62,633 bases of DNA from assembly GCA_910586875.1 (NCBI GenBank), contig CAJUJI010000002.1, positions 1 through 62,633 on the forward strand, given 5' to 3'. Of the stretch, positions 33,558 to 42,505 are shown one piece after another (the first letter of the stretch is position 1; each line of letters starts with the position of its first letter). The notes below the pieces were generated by a model. The model was given only the letters and a program-made list of their open reading frames with translations. It was not told the DNA's origin and ran no database searches. Made by a program: the position numbers and the translations under genes. Source of the stretch: an uncultured Anaerotruncus sp. GTDB taxonomy: Bacteria; Bacillota; Clostridia; Oscillospirales; Ruminococcaceae.

Positions 33558-34243
33558 GTCTGACCCATGAGCTTCAGCGCTTCACGTGCCGCTGCCTGCT
33601 CCGCGCTCTTCTTGCTTCCGCCGGAGCCCCTTCCAATCACGTTGCTGTTTAGGTGCACCTCCACCACAAAGCATTTGTGGTGGTCCGGTCCGCTCTCCTC
33701 CACCAGCACATAGCTTAGCTTTTCCTCTGGATTTTTCTGGATGATCTCTTGAAGCATCGTTTTGTAATCACTGAACGCAAAATGCTCCTTATTTTCCAGC
33801 AGATCCACCACAAAGCCCAACACAAATTTGCGCGCTGGTTCAATTCCGCCGTCTAGGTAGATTGCTGCGAGCAGCGCTTCAAACGCGTCTGCCAAAATCG
33901 ATGGGCGGGTACGTCCCCCCATCATCTCCTCGCCGCGCCCCAGCTTGAGGTAACCACCCAGTCCAATTTCCTCGGAAAACTCGCACAGGGATTTCTCACA
34001 GACCATCGCAGCACGCAATTTTGTCAGATCCCCCTCCGCCAGATGGAAGGTATGAAACAAATAGTCCGACACGATGATTGAAAGCACCGCATCCCCCAAA
34101 AATTCCTGCCGCTCATTGCTGGAAAGATTCTTCTTCATCTCGTTGGCATAGGAAGAATGGGTTAGTGCAATGTCTAAAAACTTCCGTTTTTGAAAGGTAT
34201 AGCCGATCCGTTCTTCCAAAAGTGCGATATTTGTCTGTTCCAT
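33554..34243 (-). CDS. rnc: Ribonuclease III
   Basis: The 229-residue enzyme cuts double-stranded RNA in rRNA processing and regulation. The RNase III domain (about 1-155) has NERQEFLGDAVLSIIVSDYLF near residue 43 (core ERQEFLGDAVL) and ADAFEALLAAIYLDGG near 120. A dsRNA-binding domain (about 160-228) ends with GSGGSKKSAEQAAAREAL. The ATG at 34241-34243 follows AAAGGTG, and is preferred over an in-frame GTG six codons upstream that is part of that site. Confidence 0.95.
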   Translation of the reverse strand: MEQTNIALLEERIGYTFQKRKFLDIALTHSSYANEMKKNLSSNERQEFLGDAVLSIIVSDYLFHTFHLAEGDLTKLRAAMVCEKSLCEFSEEIGLGGYLKLGRGEEMMGGRTRPSILADAFEALLAAIYLDGGIEPARKFVLGFVVDLLENKEHFAFSDYKTMLQEIIQKNPEEKLSYVLVEESGPDHHKCFVVEVHLNSNVIGRGSGGSKKSAEQAAAREALKLMGQT

Positions 34244-34257
34244 TGTTGCCACACCTT

Positions 34258-35274
34258 TCACTCTTGACTATTGGTGGTGTTCTGTTTCATCTGCATTAGC
34301 GCAGCTTCAATCTGTGCAATCACACCGCGCTCGGTATATTCCTTTGCCTGACGTATTGCGTTTTTAAATGCGCGGGCATCCGAGCTGCCATGCGCTTTAA
34401 TCACCGGCTTTGCAATCCCCATCAGCGGTGCACCGCCATACTCTTTATAATCCATCTTATCCTTGAACTGCTTCACGCTGTCTCGCACCAGCAGATAGCC
34501 GAATTTGGAGGCTACATTCTCCATGAAAATACCCTTGAGCTCACCTGCAAACCATTTCCCCAGTCCCTCAGTGAGCTTGAGCACAACATTTCCGGTAAAG
34601 CCGTCACAAACCGCCACATCACAGCAGCAAAACGGCAGGTAACGCGGCTCGACATTCCCAATAAAGTTGACCGGCGCATGAAGCAGCAGCTCGTTGGCCT
34701 CCTGTTGGAGTGCAAGTCCCTTGCTGTCCTCCGAGCCGATGTTGATCATTCCAACCCGGGGCTTTTCCATGCGCAAAATATTTTCCATATACAGACTTCC
34801 CATGATGCCAAACTGTGCTAACATCTCCGGCCGGCACTCCTTGTTCGCGCCGATGTCCACCAGCATATAGCAGCCCTTCTGATTGGGTATCACGGTCGCC
34901 AGCGCCGCACGCTTAATCCCCTTGATGCGCTTGACAAACAGCGATGCCCCCACCGTAATCGCGCCCGTGCTACCTGCACCTACAAAGGCATCCCCCTCAC
35001 CGTTGGCCAGCATCTTCAGCGCGACCGCTAGTGTGCTGTCGTCGTAGGATTTGACCACCTCGGTGGGGTCCACCTCTGCGCCAATGACCTTTTCAACATT
35101 GGTGATGGAGATGCGCTCCAACGAAATTTTATGCTGTGTGCAAACCTCTCGGATAATGCGCTCGCTGCCTACGGCGAGGATGTCCACCCCATACTCCTCC
35201 ACCGCCTGTGCACAGCCTTTCATAATCTCCAACGGCGCATAGTCTCCGCCAAATGCGTCCACAATAATCCTCAT
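34258..35274 (-). CDS. plsX: Phosphate acyltransferase PlsX
   Basis: The 338-residue enzyme converts acyl-ACP to acyl-phosphate, the first step of phospholipid synthesis in Firmicutes. Motifs include IIVDAFGGDYAPLEIMKGC at the start, FVGAGSTGAITVGASL near residue 96, DIGANKECRPEMLAQFG near 135 and VCDGFTGNVVLKLTEG near 212. In many Firmicutes fab genes and acpP separate plsX from rnc; here only 14 bases separate them. AGGAGG precedes the ATG. Confidence 0.95.
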   Translation of the reverse strand: MRIIVDAFGGDYAPLEIMKGCAQAVEEYGVDILAVGSERIIREVCTQHKISLERISITNVEKVIGAEVDPTEVVKSYDDSTLAVALKMLANGEGDAFVGAGSTGAITVGASLFVKRIKGIKRAALATVIPNQKGCYMLVDIGANKECRPEMLAQFGIMGSLYMENILRMEKPRVGMINIGSEDSKGLALQQEANELLLHAPVNFIGNVEPRYLPFCCCDVAVCDGFTGNVVLKLTEGLGKWFAGELKGIFMENVASKFGYLLVRDSVKQFKDKMDYKEYGGAPLMGIAKPVIKAHGSSDARAFKNAIRQAKEYTERGVIAQIEAALMQMKQNTTNSQE

Positions 35275-35353
35275 TGAAAAACCTCCTTACATCAAAGCCC
35301 TTCTTGCCGCCTGTCATGCGGCAATCCACCCAAAATGTTCGCCGCGCGCCATA

Positions 35354-36697
35354 TCAAGGGACAAAGCCTTTTGTGCGCTGTGTAGTGAAAACACCTTGTT
35401 CCTTTAAAGCCTCCTCAAAATGCGCCAGACCGCGTTGCGCAATCTGTTCATATCGCTGCTGCTTGTCCTTAACACGCTCGCCCAGCGGCGGCAGAAGTCC
35501 CATATTCGCGCCCATCGGCTGGAAGTCCGCACAGCCCGGCCCTGTCACATAGGCACAAAGCGCGCCCATCATGCAGTCGCGCGGCAGCACCAACGGCGGA
35601 TTCCCTTGCAGTCTGCGCGCAAGCTGCCAGCCCGCCAGAATGCCGGACATTGCCGACTCCATATACCCTTCGACACCGGTAATTTGGCCTGCGAAATAAA
35701 TCCGGTCGTCCTCTCGCATCTGAAAGGTGCTTTCCAGCAGCCTCGGAGAGCGAATAAAGGTGTTGCGGTGCATCACCCCGTAACGCACAAATTCCGCCTG
35801 CTCTAGCCCCGGGATCATCGAAAACACCCGCTGTTGCTCGCCAAATTTCAGGTTGGTCTGAAATCCCACCAGGTTATAAAGCCGGCCCTCGCGATCCTCG
35901 CGGCGCAGCTGCACCACCGCCCAAGGCCGATGTCCCGTGCGCGGGTCGCGCAAGCCCACCGGCTTGAGTGGACCATAGCGGATGGTATCTGCACCGCGCC
36001 GCGCCATAATTTCGATTGGCATACAGCCTTCATATACATTTTGCTCCGGATGATCAAATTCATGCAGCGGCGCAGGCTGTGCTTCCAAAAGAGCCTCATA
36101 AAACCGCTCATATTCTTCCTGATTAAACGGGCAGTTGATATAATCATCCTCGCCGCGATCGTAGCGGGCGGCAAAAAAGACCTTCTCCCGATCAAGCGAG
36201 TCAAAGGTGACAATGGGCGCGGCTGCATCAAAAAAGCTGAGCAACCCGCCACATTTCTCTGCAATTTGCGCGGCAAGCGCATCCGAGGTGAGCGGGCCGG
36301 TTGCGATGATAGAGATACCCTCCTGTGGAATCTGCCTCACCTCGCCTGGCACCACTTCAATATTGGGATGCGCCTTGATGCGCGCTGTCACCAGCGCAGA
36401 AAACGCCTTGCGGTCGACCGCGAGCGCACCACCGGCTGCTACACTGGTTTGCAGAGCGCAGTCGACCGTCAGAGAACCCAGGCGGCGCATCTCCTCTTTG
36501 AGCATCCCTGCCGCCGAGCCGATTCGCTGCGCCTTGAGCGAATTGGAACAGACCAGCTCTGCAAAATTTTCGTTGTGATGTGCGGGAGAGTATTTCTGCG
36601 GCTTCATCTCATGCAGCAGCACCGGCACGCCATGATTTGCCAGCGCCCAGGCAGCCTCACAGCCTGCTAGCCCTGCGCCAATGACACGGACGCTCAT
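35354..36697 (-). CDS. trmFO: Folate/FAD-dependent tRNA (uracil-54) C5-methyltransferase TrmFO
   Basis: The 447-residue flavoprotein makes ribothymidine at tRNA position 54 using methylenetetrahydrofolate. The FAD-binding GAGLAGCEAAWALA motif lies at residue 7, HEMKP near 30, the catalytic Cys region LVCSNSLKAQ near 48, and GQITGVEGYMESAMSGILAGW near 338 (core TGVEGYMESAMSG). It overlaps the topA stop by four bases. Length is normal for the family. Confidence 0.96.
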   Translation of the reverse strand: MSVRVIGAGLAGCEAAWALANHGVPVLLHEMKPQKYSPAHHNENFAELVCSNSLKAQRIGSAAGMLKEEMRRLGSLTVDCALQTSVAAGGALAVDRKAFSALVTARIKAHPNIEVVPGEVRQIPQEGISIIATGPLTSDALAAQIAEKCGGLLSFFDAAAPIVTFDSLDREKVFFAARYDRGEDDYINCPFNQEEYERFYEALLEAQPAPLHEFDHPEQNVYEGCMPIEIMARRGADTIRYGPLKPVGLRDPRTGHRPWAVVQLRREDREGRLYNLVGFQTNLKFGEQQRVFSMIPGLEQAEFVRYGVMHRNTFIRSPRLLESTFQMREDDRIYFAGQITGVEGYMESAMSGILAGWQLARRLQGNPPLVLPRDCMMGALCAYVTGPGCADFQPMGANMGLLPPLGERVKDKQQRYEQIAQRGLAHFEEALKEQGVFTTQRTKGFVP

Positions 36698-38811
36698 TCC
36701 TCTGCCCCGCTGGAGGCTTTGGACTTCACCGGCCGGCTATATTCGCAGCCTTCCTTGAGGCAGTGAACCAGTGCACCGCGGCCGGTCTTCTGGAACAGGG
36801 TCGCGCCGCATTTCGGGCACCGCTCCTCCAACGGCTTATCCCAGGTCATAAACTGACATTGCGGGTTATGCTCACAGCCAAAGTAATTTTTGCCGTTCTT
36901 GGACTTTTTCGCAAGCACCTTGCCTCCGCAGGTCGGACACAAGCCGCCCGTTTCCTTCACAATCTTCTTGGTATTGCGGCATTCCGGAAAGCCAGGGCAA
37001 GCTAAGAATTTTCCAAAGCGGCCGGTTTTGATCACCATATTGCGCCCGCAGAGCTCGCAAACAATGTCGGTTTCCTCGTCCGGCACCTTCATGCGGGTGC
37101 CTTCCATATTCTTTTCTGCCTGCTCCAACGTTTTAACAAAATCCCCGTAAAAGTCGCGTAGCATCCCGACATAATCGACATCCCCCTCCTCGACCTTATC
37201 CAGCGTTTGTTCCATCTTCGCGGTGAAGGTGACATCCACAATCTTTTTGAACTGCTCCTCCATCAGCTGGGTGGTAACCTCACCCAGCGCAGTTGGATGC
37301 AGCGCCTTGCCCTCACGCTCGACATAGTTGCGCGCGAGGATGGTGGTGATGGTGGGCGCATAGGTAGAGGGGCGGCCAATGCCGTTCTCCTCCAATGTTT
37401 TAATCAGCGACGCCTCGGTAAAACGTGCGGGCGGCTGGGTAAAGTGCTGGTTTGGCGCCAGCTCCTTCAGGTTGAGCTTATCCCCTACCGCAAGTGGCGG
37501 CAGCGTGGTCGAGTTCTCCTCGTCCCCCTCCTTCGACTCCTCGTACAGCACGGTAAATCCGTCAAACTTCACCGTAAAGCCGGACGCTTTGAACACACAG
37601 TTTGCTGCATTGATATCCACTGCAACCGTATCCAGCAGCGCATTCGCCATCTGGCTGGCAATAAACCGCTCCCAGATGAGCTTATACAGCTTATATTGCT
37701 CTGCGCTCAAGCTTTTTTTGATGCTGTCCGGCGTCAGCGATGGGTCAGAAGGCCGGATTGCCTCATGCGCATCCTGCGCATTTTTCTTGCTTTTGAACAC
37801 CCGACGGGTGCTGGGCAGATATTCCTTGCCATAGGTTTTCAAAATGAACGCGTCTGCTTGGTCAGCCGCTTCGGTAGAGATCCGCAGCGAATCGGTACGC
37901 ATATAGGTGATAAGACCGGTTGCGCCCACGTCCTCCAGCTCGACGCCCTCATATAGCTCCTGCGCCACCTTCATTGTGCGGCGGGATTGATAACCCAATC
38001 TGCGGGACGCCTCCTGCTGCAAGGTGGAGGTGATAAACGGCGGTGCAGGAGATTTTCTACGCACCCCTTTTTTCACATTTCCAACGAGATATTCCGCCTG
38101 ATCCAGCGATGCAATAATTTCCTTTGCGCGCTCCTCATTGGGGATGGCGGTTAACTCCAGCTTTTGGCCATCAATCGAATAGAGCTTTGCCGCAATCGGC
38201 TTTTTGGCATGGCCCTTTGCCGTTAGCTTTGCATCAATGCTCCAATATTCCTGCTGCTTAAACGCCTGAATTTCCTTTTCACGGTCCACAATGATGCGCA
38301 CCGCAACCGACTGCACACGGCCCGCAGACAGCCCCTTGCGCACCTTGCGCCAGAGAAACGGACTGATTTTATAGCCTACAATCCGGTCCAGGATGCGGCG
38401 CGCCTGTTGTGCGTCCACCAGCTTCGCATCGATCACCCGCGGGTGATCCATCCCATACTTAATGCCGGTTTTGGTAATCTCATTAAAGGTCACACGATTT
38501 TGCTGGCTCAAATCCACCCCCAGCATCTGCGCCAGATGCCAGGAAATCGCCTCGCCTTCGCGGTCGGGGTCGGTTGCAAGATAGACGGTATCGCTTTTCT
38601 TTGCTTTCTTTTTCAGCTCCTTGATCAGGTCCTCTTTCCCCTTGATCTCTACATAAACCGGAGAAAAATCGTGGTCTACATCTACCCCGAGCTTGCTTTT
38701 TGGCAGATCGCGCACATGCCCCATAGATGCAATAACCTCGTAATCCTCCCCCAGATATTTCTGTATCGTCTTCGCCTTCGCAGGTGATTCTACAATCACA
38801 AGATTAGACAA
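36694..38811 (-). CDS. topA: DNA topoisomerase I
   Basis: The 705-residue type IA topoisomerase relaxes negative supercoils. An N-terminal TOPRIM domain holds IVESPAKAKTIQKYLG and ATDPDREGEAISWHLA. The active-site Tyr is in GLITYMRTDSLRIS near residue 300. Three C-terminal zinc-binding modules follow: CELCGRNM...CPGFPEC, CPTCGGKV...CEHNPQC and CPKCGATL...CLKEGC. It lies downstream of dprA and overlaps trmFO by four bases, the usual Firmicute order. Confidence 0.97.
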   Translation of the reverse strand: MSNLVIVESPAKAKTIQKYLGEDYEVIASMGHVRDLPKSKLGVDVDHDFSPVYVEIKGKEDLIKELKKKAKKSDTVYLATDPDREGEAISWHLAQMLGVDLSQQNRVTFNEITKTGIKYGMDHPRVIDAKLVDAQQARRILDRIVGYKISPFLWRKVRKGLSAGRVQSVAVRIIVDREKEIQAFKQQEYWSIDAKLTAKGHAKKPIAAKLYSIDGQKLELTAIPNEERAKEIIASLDQAEYLVGNVKKGVRRKSPAPPFITSTLQQEASRRLGYQSRRTMKVAQELYEGVELEDVGATGLITYMRTDSLRISTEAADQADAFILKTYGKEYLPSTRRVFKSKKNAQDAHEAIRPSDPSLTPDSIKKSLSAEQYKLYKLIWERFIASQMANALLDTVAVDINAANCVFKASGFTVKFDGFTVLYEESKEGDEENSTTLPPLAVGDKLNLKELAPNQHFTQPPARFTEASLIKTLEENGIGRPSTYAPTITTILARNYVEREGKALHPTALGEVTTQLMEEQFKKIVDVTFTAKMEQTLDKVEEGDVDYVGMLRDFYGDFVKTLEQAEKNMEGTRMKVPDEETDIVCELCGRNMVIKTGRFGKFLACPGFPECRNTKKIVKETGGLCPTCGGKVLAKKSKNGKNYFGCEHNPQCQFMTWDKPLEERCPKCGATLFQKTGRGALVHCLKEGCEYSRPVKSKASSGAEE

Positions 38812-38917
38812 GTCCTCATCCCTTTCCTTTGCATGGCTGTTTCTGGCGCTACATAGGCTCTACAGACCATGTCAAAAACTCATAGTTGATCTATTGGCGG
38901 GCAAACGCCCCTCCTAT

Positions 38918-40150
38918 TCAACAGGCTGCTGCCAAAGCAAACCGTTTGCCGGGCAGCCCGATTATTAACTGATTTACTTCAAGTTCGGTCAACGAGGAGA
39001 GCACCTCCATCAGCTGCAAGTCGCTCTGTTCCATCAAGATCTCTTCGTTGACCGGCTCTGGTGTGATCATCCGATAAATCTGCTGCGCTGCTGTAGAAAC
39101 TCCCATCTCATCCAGCTGCGCCTGCGTCAGATGCAGCGCCACCTCCGCTTTTGGCGGCGTTTCATCCGGAACCTTTCTGCGCTTGCTGTTCTTTTCCACC
39201 GGGCTAACCTGCGGTATCATACGGCTGTTTGCCTGCCGCGCAAGCCTTCCCAGATCGACCGTTGCGGGCAACAGCCCCGCATATTCTTCTAAAATACTGA
39301 ACACATTTATTACAATTTTTCCAGAGGAGTTGCCAATCAACTCATTACATCCCACCATCCGCTGGTCAAAAATTCCGCCTGGAACCGCAAAAACATCCCT
39401 GTTCTGCTCTAGCGCCAGCCGCGCGGTAATCAAAGCGCCGCTTTTCCGCGGTGCCTGTACCACCACAACACCGGATGCCAAACCTGAAAGCAGCCGGTTG
39501 CGCGCCTGAAAATGACTGCCGCGCACCTCACGCCCAAAGGGGTATTCGGTCATCAGCAAACCGCCCTGGTCCAGAATCCGCCGTTTGAGGCGATTGCTTT
39601 CCTTTGGGTAGTCCACATTCATTCCACAAGCCAAAATGCCAACCGTCTTTCCCTGTGCCTCCAATGCACCCTCATGCGCAGCCGTATCGATTCCAACCGC
39701 CAATCCGCTGACCACCACACAGCCCGCAATCCCCAAATCATACGCCAACTTTGACGCGGTGCGGATTCCGTATTCATTGCAGTCTCTTGTGCCAACCATC
39801 GTAATCGTCAACCGGTCTTCCAGATCTGCGCAGTCGCCCAGTACATATAATACACAGGGCATACAGTCGATATTTGCCAAATTTGTGGGGTAAGACGGAT
39901 GATCGGGCGTGATGACCTGACAGCCCAGGCGTTGTGCTGTTTGCAGATTGGTCTGCGCCTGTTCCAGCGAACGGGTTTGCAGAATGCGCTCAAGCTCGCG
40001 AGGGGTGAACAGCGCCAGCTCCTCCAAATCCGATCGCGGCATCTGGTAAAGCTTTTCTGGACCACCGAGCTCACGCGCGACCTTGTCTACCTTGATACTG
40101 CCAATTCCAAGCACCTGTTGCAGCCAAATCCAATAGATGCTGTCCGCCAT
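38918..40150 (-). CDS. dprA: DNA-processing protein DprA
   Basis: The 410-residue protein loads RecA onto incoming single-stranded DNA in natural transformation and is widespread beyond competent species. An N-terminal helix-hairpin-helix region (about 1-75) precedes the Rossmann-like domain with MVGTRDCNEYG near 116, SGLAVGIDTAAHEGAL near 143, EYPFGREVRGSHFQARNRLLSGLASGVVVVQAPRKSGALITA near 198 (core FQARNRLLSGLA) and a C-terminal winged helix (about 335-405). It precedes topA by about 100 bases. Confidence 0.95.
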   Translation of the reverse strand: MADSIYWIWLQQVLGIGSIKVDKVARELGGPEKLYQMPRSDLEELALFTPRELERILQTRSLEQAQTNLQTAQRLGCQVITPDHPSYPTNLANIDCMPCVLYVLGDCADLEDRLTITMVGTRDCNEYGIRTASKLAYDLGIAGCVVVSGLAVGIDTAAHEGALEAQGKTVGILACGMNVDYPKESNRLKRRILDQGGLLMTEYPFGREVRGSHFQARNRLLSGLASGVVVVQAPRKSGALITARLALEQNRDVFAVPGGIFDQRMVGCNELIGNSSGKIVINVFSILEEYAGLLPATVDLGRLARQANSRMIPQVSPVEKNSKRRKVPDETPPKAEVALHLTQAQLDEMGVSTAAQQIYRMITPEPVNEEILMEQSDLQLMEVLSSLTELEVNQLIIGLPGKRFALAAAC

Positions 40151-40228
40151 CTCTGTCCCCCCAGTTGTTTTTCTGTCAAAAGGTTTCCTCGATTTTTGAA
40201 TTTCAGCTTTTAGCGAAAAAGTGCCAGC

Positions 40229-41023
40229 TTAATGACGCGCCATCTCCCAGATGAAAATACCCGCCGCCATCGCCGCATTCAGCGATTCGCTGCCCGCCTG
40301 CATGGGAATAATTGCGGGAGCCGTGCAGCAGGCTAGCACCTCATGAGAAAGCCCGTTTCCCTCATTGCCGATGGCCACTGCACAGCCATTTTGCAGTGGT
40401 AGCTGCTGCACGGGCACCGCTGTATCCGCCAGCGCCGCGCCATAAACCGCAAGTCCTTGCGCTTTCATCCGCTCGATGCTGCTACAGAGATCCTCTGTTA
40501 CCTCCCAGGGAATTTTGAAAACACCGCCCATCGCGGCGCGCAAAACCTTTAAGCTATATAAATCTGGGCAATCCGAGGAAAGCAGCACCCCATGGATGCC
40601 AAAAGCCGCTGCTGTACGCAGAATCGTTCCCAAATTTCCTGGATCCTGCAAGGAGCAGAGCAGTAAAAAATGCCCATTTTCATTTATTGTAACACGCTGG
40701 CTTTGATTGTCAAGCATCCTAAACTGCGCAAACACCCCCTGTGTGCTGTCTGCGCGCGCCAGCTTTTCCGCGACCTGCGGCGTGATTTGTAAAAGCTCCC
40801 CTGCCTTTGGCAGAAGCTGTGCCAGCTGCCCATAGCGTTCAAGCGCTTGTTGGGTAAGAAACAGCCGCACCGGCTCACAACCAGCGTCAAACGCTTCCAT
40901 CGTCAGCTTGAAGCCTTCGGTGACAAAACACCGCTGTGCATACCGCTGCCTGCGGGACGCGGCGAGCTGCACATACTGCTTGATCGTCGGGTTGTCCCGC
41001 GAAACAACCTCCTTAAAACGCAT
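40229..41023 (-). CDS. TrmH/SpoU-family RNA 2'-O-methyltransferase
   Basis: The 264-residue SPOUT methyltransferase has an N-terminal substrate-binding domain (about 1-95, NPTIKQYVQLAASRRQRYAQRCFVTEG) and the three SpoU motifs: SLQDPGNLGTILRTAAAFG near 127, AIGNEGNGLSHEVL near 213 and IIPMQAGSESLNAAMAAGIFIWE near 235. It resembles rRNA methylases of the RlmB/TsnR-like group; the modified nucleotide cannot be read here. It lies downstream of rplT, beyond a hairpin. Confidence 0.9.
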   Translation of the reverse strand: MRFKEVVSRDNPTIKQYVQLAASRRQRYAQRCFVTEGFKLTMEAFDAGCEPVRLFLTQQALERYGQLAQLLPKAGELLQITPQVAEKLARADSTQGVFAQFRMLDNQSQRVTINENGHFLLLCSLQDPGNLGTILRTAAAFGIHGVLLSSDCPDLYSLKVLRAAMGGVFKIPWEVTEDLCSSIERMKAQGLAVYGAALADTAVPVQQLPLQNGCAVAIGNEGNGLSHEVLACCTAPAIIPMQAGSESLNAAMAAGIFIWEMARH

Positions 41024-41043
41024 TGCAATTCTCCCTATATGAA

Positions 41044-41073
41044 ATACGCCCGTCGTCAGCGACGAGGGCGTAT
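41044..41073 (-). terminator. Hairpin after the infC-rpmI-rplT operon
   Basis: ATACGCCC (41044-41051) and GGGCGTAT (41066-41073) with inner TCGTC/GACGA form a long stem with one bulged base. On the minus strand it is followed by only a few Ts, so termination may be partial. It lies 14 bases after the rplT stop. Confidence 0.6.
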
Positions 41074-41087
41074 CAGTAGCATTTTAT

Positions 41088-41441
41088 TTAAAGGGCCGCC
41101 TTAGCCTGCTCCACCAGTGCGGTGAATGCAGCCGCATCATTGATTGCGATTTCAGACAGCATCTTTCTGTTCAGGGTTACGCCCGCCTTCTTCAATCCAT
41201 TCATGAAGGTGCTGTAATTGACGCCGTTCATGCGGCAGGCCGCGGAAATTCTGGTAATCCACAGGGTTCTGAAATTGCGCTTTTTCTGCTTTCTACCGAC
41301 GAAAGCATAGTTGCCAGATTTCATTACCTGCTGTTTTGCCATTTTAAACAGCTTGCTCTTTGCGCCAAAATAGCCTTTTGCAAGCTTGAGTGTCTTTTTA
41401 CGTCTCTTGCGGGTCATCATCGCGCCCTTAACACGTGCCAT
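41088..41441 (-). CDS. rplT: 50S ribosomal protein L20
   Basis: The 117-residue basic protein has the family pattern MARVKGAMMTRKRRKKTLKL, AKGYFGAKSKLFKMAKQQVMK, FRTLWITRISAACRMNG and SYSTFM-type NYSTFMNGLKKAGV. L20 is needed early in 50S assembly and, in bacteria studied, represses its own operon through the mRNA leader. It is the last gene of infC-rpmI-rplT. Confidence 0.98.
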   Translation of the reverse strand: MARVKGAMMTRKRRKKTLKLAKGYFGAKSKLFKMAKQQVMKSGNYAFVGRKQKKRNFRTLWITRISAACRMNGVNYSTFMNGLKKAGVTLNRKMLSEIAINDAAAFTALVEQAKAAL

Positions 41442-41467
41442 ATCTATTTACCTCCGTTATTTTGCAA

Positions 41468-41665
41468 TTATTTGTAAGGAACCAACAGCTTAATGGTTGC
41501 GACATTGGTCTTATCTGCATAAGTGCCTTTGCGCAGACGGCGGGTTCTCTTGGTGTCCTTTTTGGTCAGGATATGGGACTTGAATGCGCGCGCACGTTTT
41601 ACCTTGCCGTTTTTGGTCAGCTTAAAACGTTTCTTTGCACCGGAATGTGTTTTCAACTTAGGCAT
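41468..41665 (-). CDS. rpmI: 50S ribosomal protein L35
   Basis: The 65-residue protein begins MPKLKTHSGAKKRFKLTKNG and is strongly basic, with LTKKDTKRTRRLRKGTYAD near the middle. The ATG at 41663-41665 gives the standard length and follows AGGGAGG; it overlaps the infC end by eight bases. It lies between infC and rplT. Confidence 0.97.
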   Translation of the reverse strand: MPKLKTHSGAKKRFKLTKNGKVKRARAFKSHILTKKDTKRTRRLRKGTYADKTNVATIKLLVPYK

Positions 41666-42203
41666 TTGATTTTCCTCCCTTAATATTGGCGGCGGGTTTC
41701 GGCGAAACAAACATCACCATACTGCGCCCCTCCAGCTTCGGCAGCTTCTCCACCACACCATATGCGGCCACTGCCTCGCTAAAGCGCTGCATAATGCTTG
41801 TACCCAGCTCAGGATGCGCCATCTCGCGACCTTTAAAACGCAGGGTAGCCTTTACCTTGTCGCCGCCTTCCAAAAATTTAATTGCGCGGTTGACCTTGGT
41901 GTTGAAATCGTTGGTATCGATATTCAGGGAAAGGCGCACCTCTTTGATTTCGATTACTTTCTGATTTTTTCTTGCTTCCTTCTCGCGTTTTGCCTGTTCA
42001 AATTTGTACTTGCCATAATCCATAATCTTGCAAACAGGCGGTACAGCCTGAGGAGCAATCTTTACAAGATCCAGGTTCTTCTCGACGGCCATATTTTGCG
42101 CAACAGAGATTGCTACAATCCCCAGCTGCTCTCCATCCGGCCCGATCAGTCGAACTTCCTTGTCCCTGATCTCCTCATTGATGTGCAAATCCTTTGTGCT
42201 AAT
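41658..42203 (-). CDS. infC: Translation initiation factor IF-3 (AUU start)
   Basis: The 181-residue factor checks start-codon pairing and keeps ribosomal subunits apart. It shows INEEIRDKEVRLIGPDGEQLGIV at the N-domain (core EIRDKEVRLIG), a Lys-rich linker, and C-domain motifs KVKATLRFKGREMAHPE and MVMFVSPK. No ATG, GTG or TTG lies at the right place. Seven bases after GGAGGT (42211-42216) is ATT at 42201-42203, giving the standard length. AUU is the known infC start in many bacteria and makes the gene sensitive to IF-3 level. Confidence 0.95.
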   Translation of the reverse strand: MSTKDLHINEEIRDKEVRLIGPDGEQLGIVAISVAQNMAVEKNLDLVKIAPQAVPPVCKIMDYGKYKFEQAKREKEARKNQKVIEIKEVRLSLNIDTNDFNTKVNRAIKFLEGGDKVKATLRFKGREMAHPELGTSIMQRFSEAVAAYGVVEKLPKLEGRSMVMFVSPKPAANIKGGKSNA

Positions 42204-42360
42204 GCGAAACACCTCCAAAACCTGTAAAACATAATAAAATGAGCGCAGGCAGCAACAACCCACACTCTCATCAATCCAATCCCCCCGCAAAGGGAATCCG
42301 TATTGACCAGCCATCCATCGACAGCGAGGTGAGAACAGAAACTGTCCTGCTTTGTTTACT
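42204..42360 (-). promoter_or_regulatory. 5' leader of infC-rpmI-rplT (candidate L20-type autoregulatory leader)
   Basis: About 155 bases separate the expected transcription start from the infC AUU codon, with no gene. In other Firmicutes the same position holds an L20-binding leader that represses the operon. Several short stems are possible, such as TCCC/GGGGA near 42285-42300, but I could not match the published fold base by base, so the assignment rests mainly on position. Confidence 0.4.
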
Positions 42361-42366
42361 GTGGGT

Positions 42367-42395
42367 ATTCTAACATGAAACTGTCCCTTTGTCAA
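42367..42395 (-). promoter_or_regulatory. Sigma-70-type promoter of infC-rpmI-rplT
   Basis: On the minus strand TTGACA (42390-42395), a 17-base spacer and TAGAAT (42367-42372) form a near-consensus promoter. Transcription should start near 42360. Confidence 0.85.
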
Positions 42396-42445
42396 GTATT
42401 CCCGCAAAATATCCTTTCCACCACAGCCATTTCACCGAAGATAGC

Positions 42446-42474
42446 TTGAACCAAATCGGGGCCTATGCTATAAT
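42446..42474 (+). promoter_or_regulatory. Sigma-70-type promoter of the orphan 110-residue gene
   Basis: TTGAAC (42446-42451), 17 bases and TATAAT (42469-42474) form a strong promoter about 30 bases before the gene at 42506. Confidence 0.8.
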
Positions 42475-42505
42475 CAGAATAGCAAAACAAAATGGGGGCG
42501 GTCGG

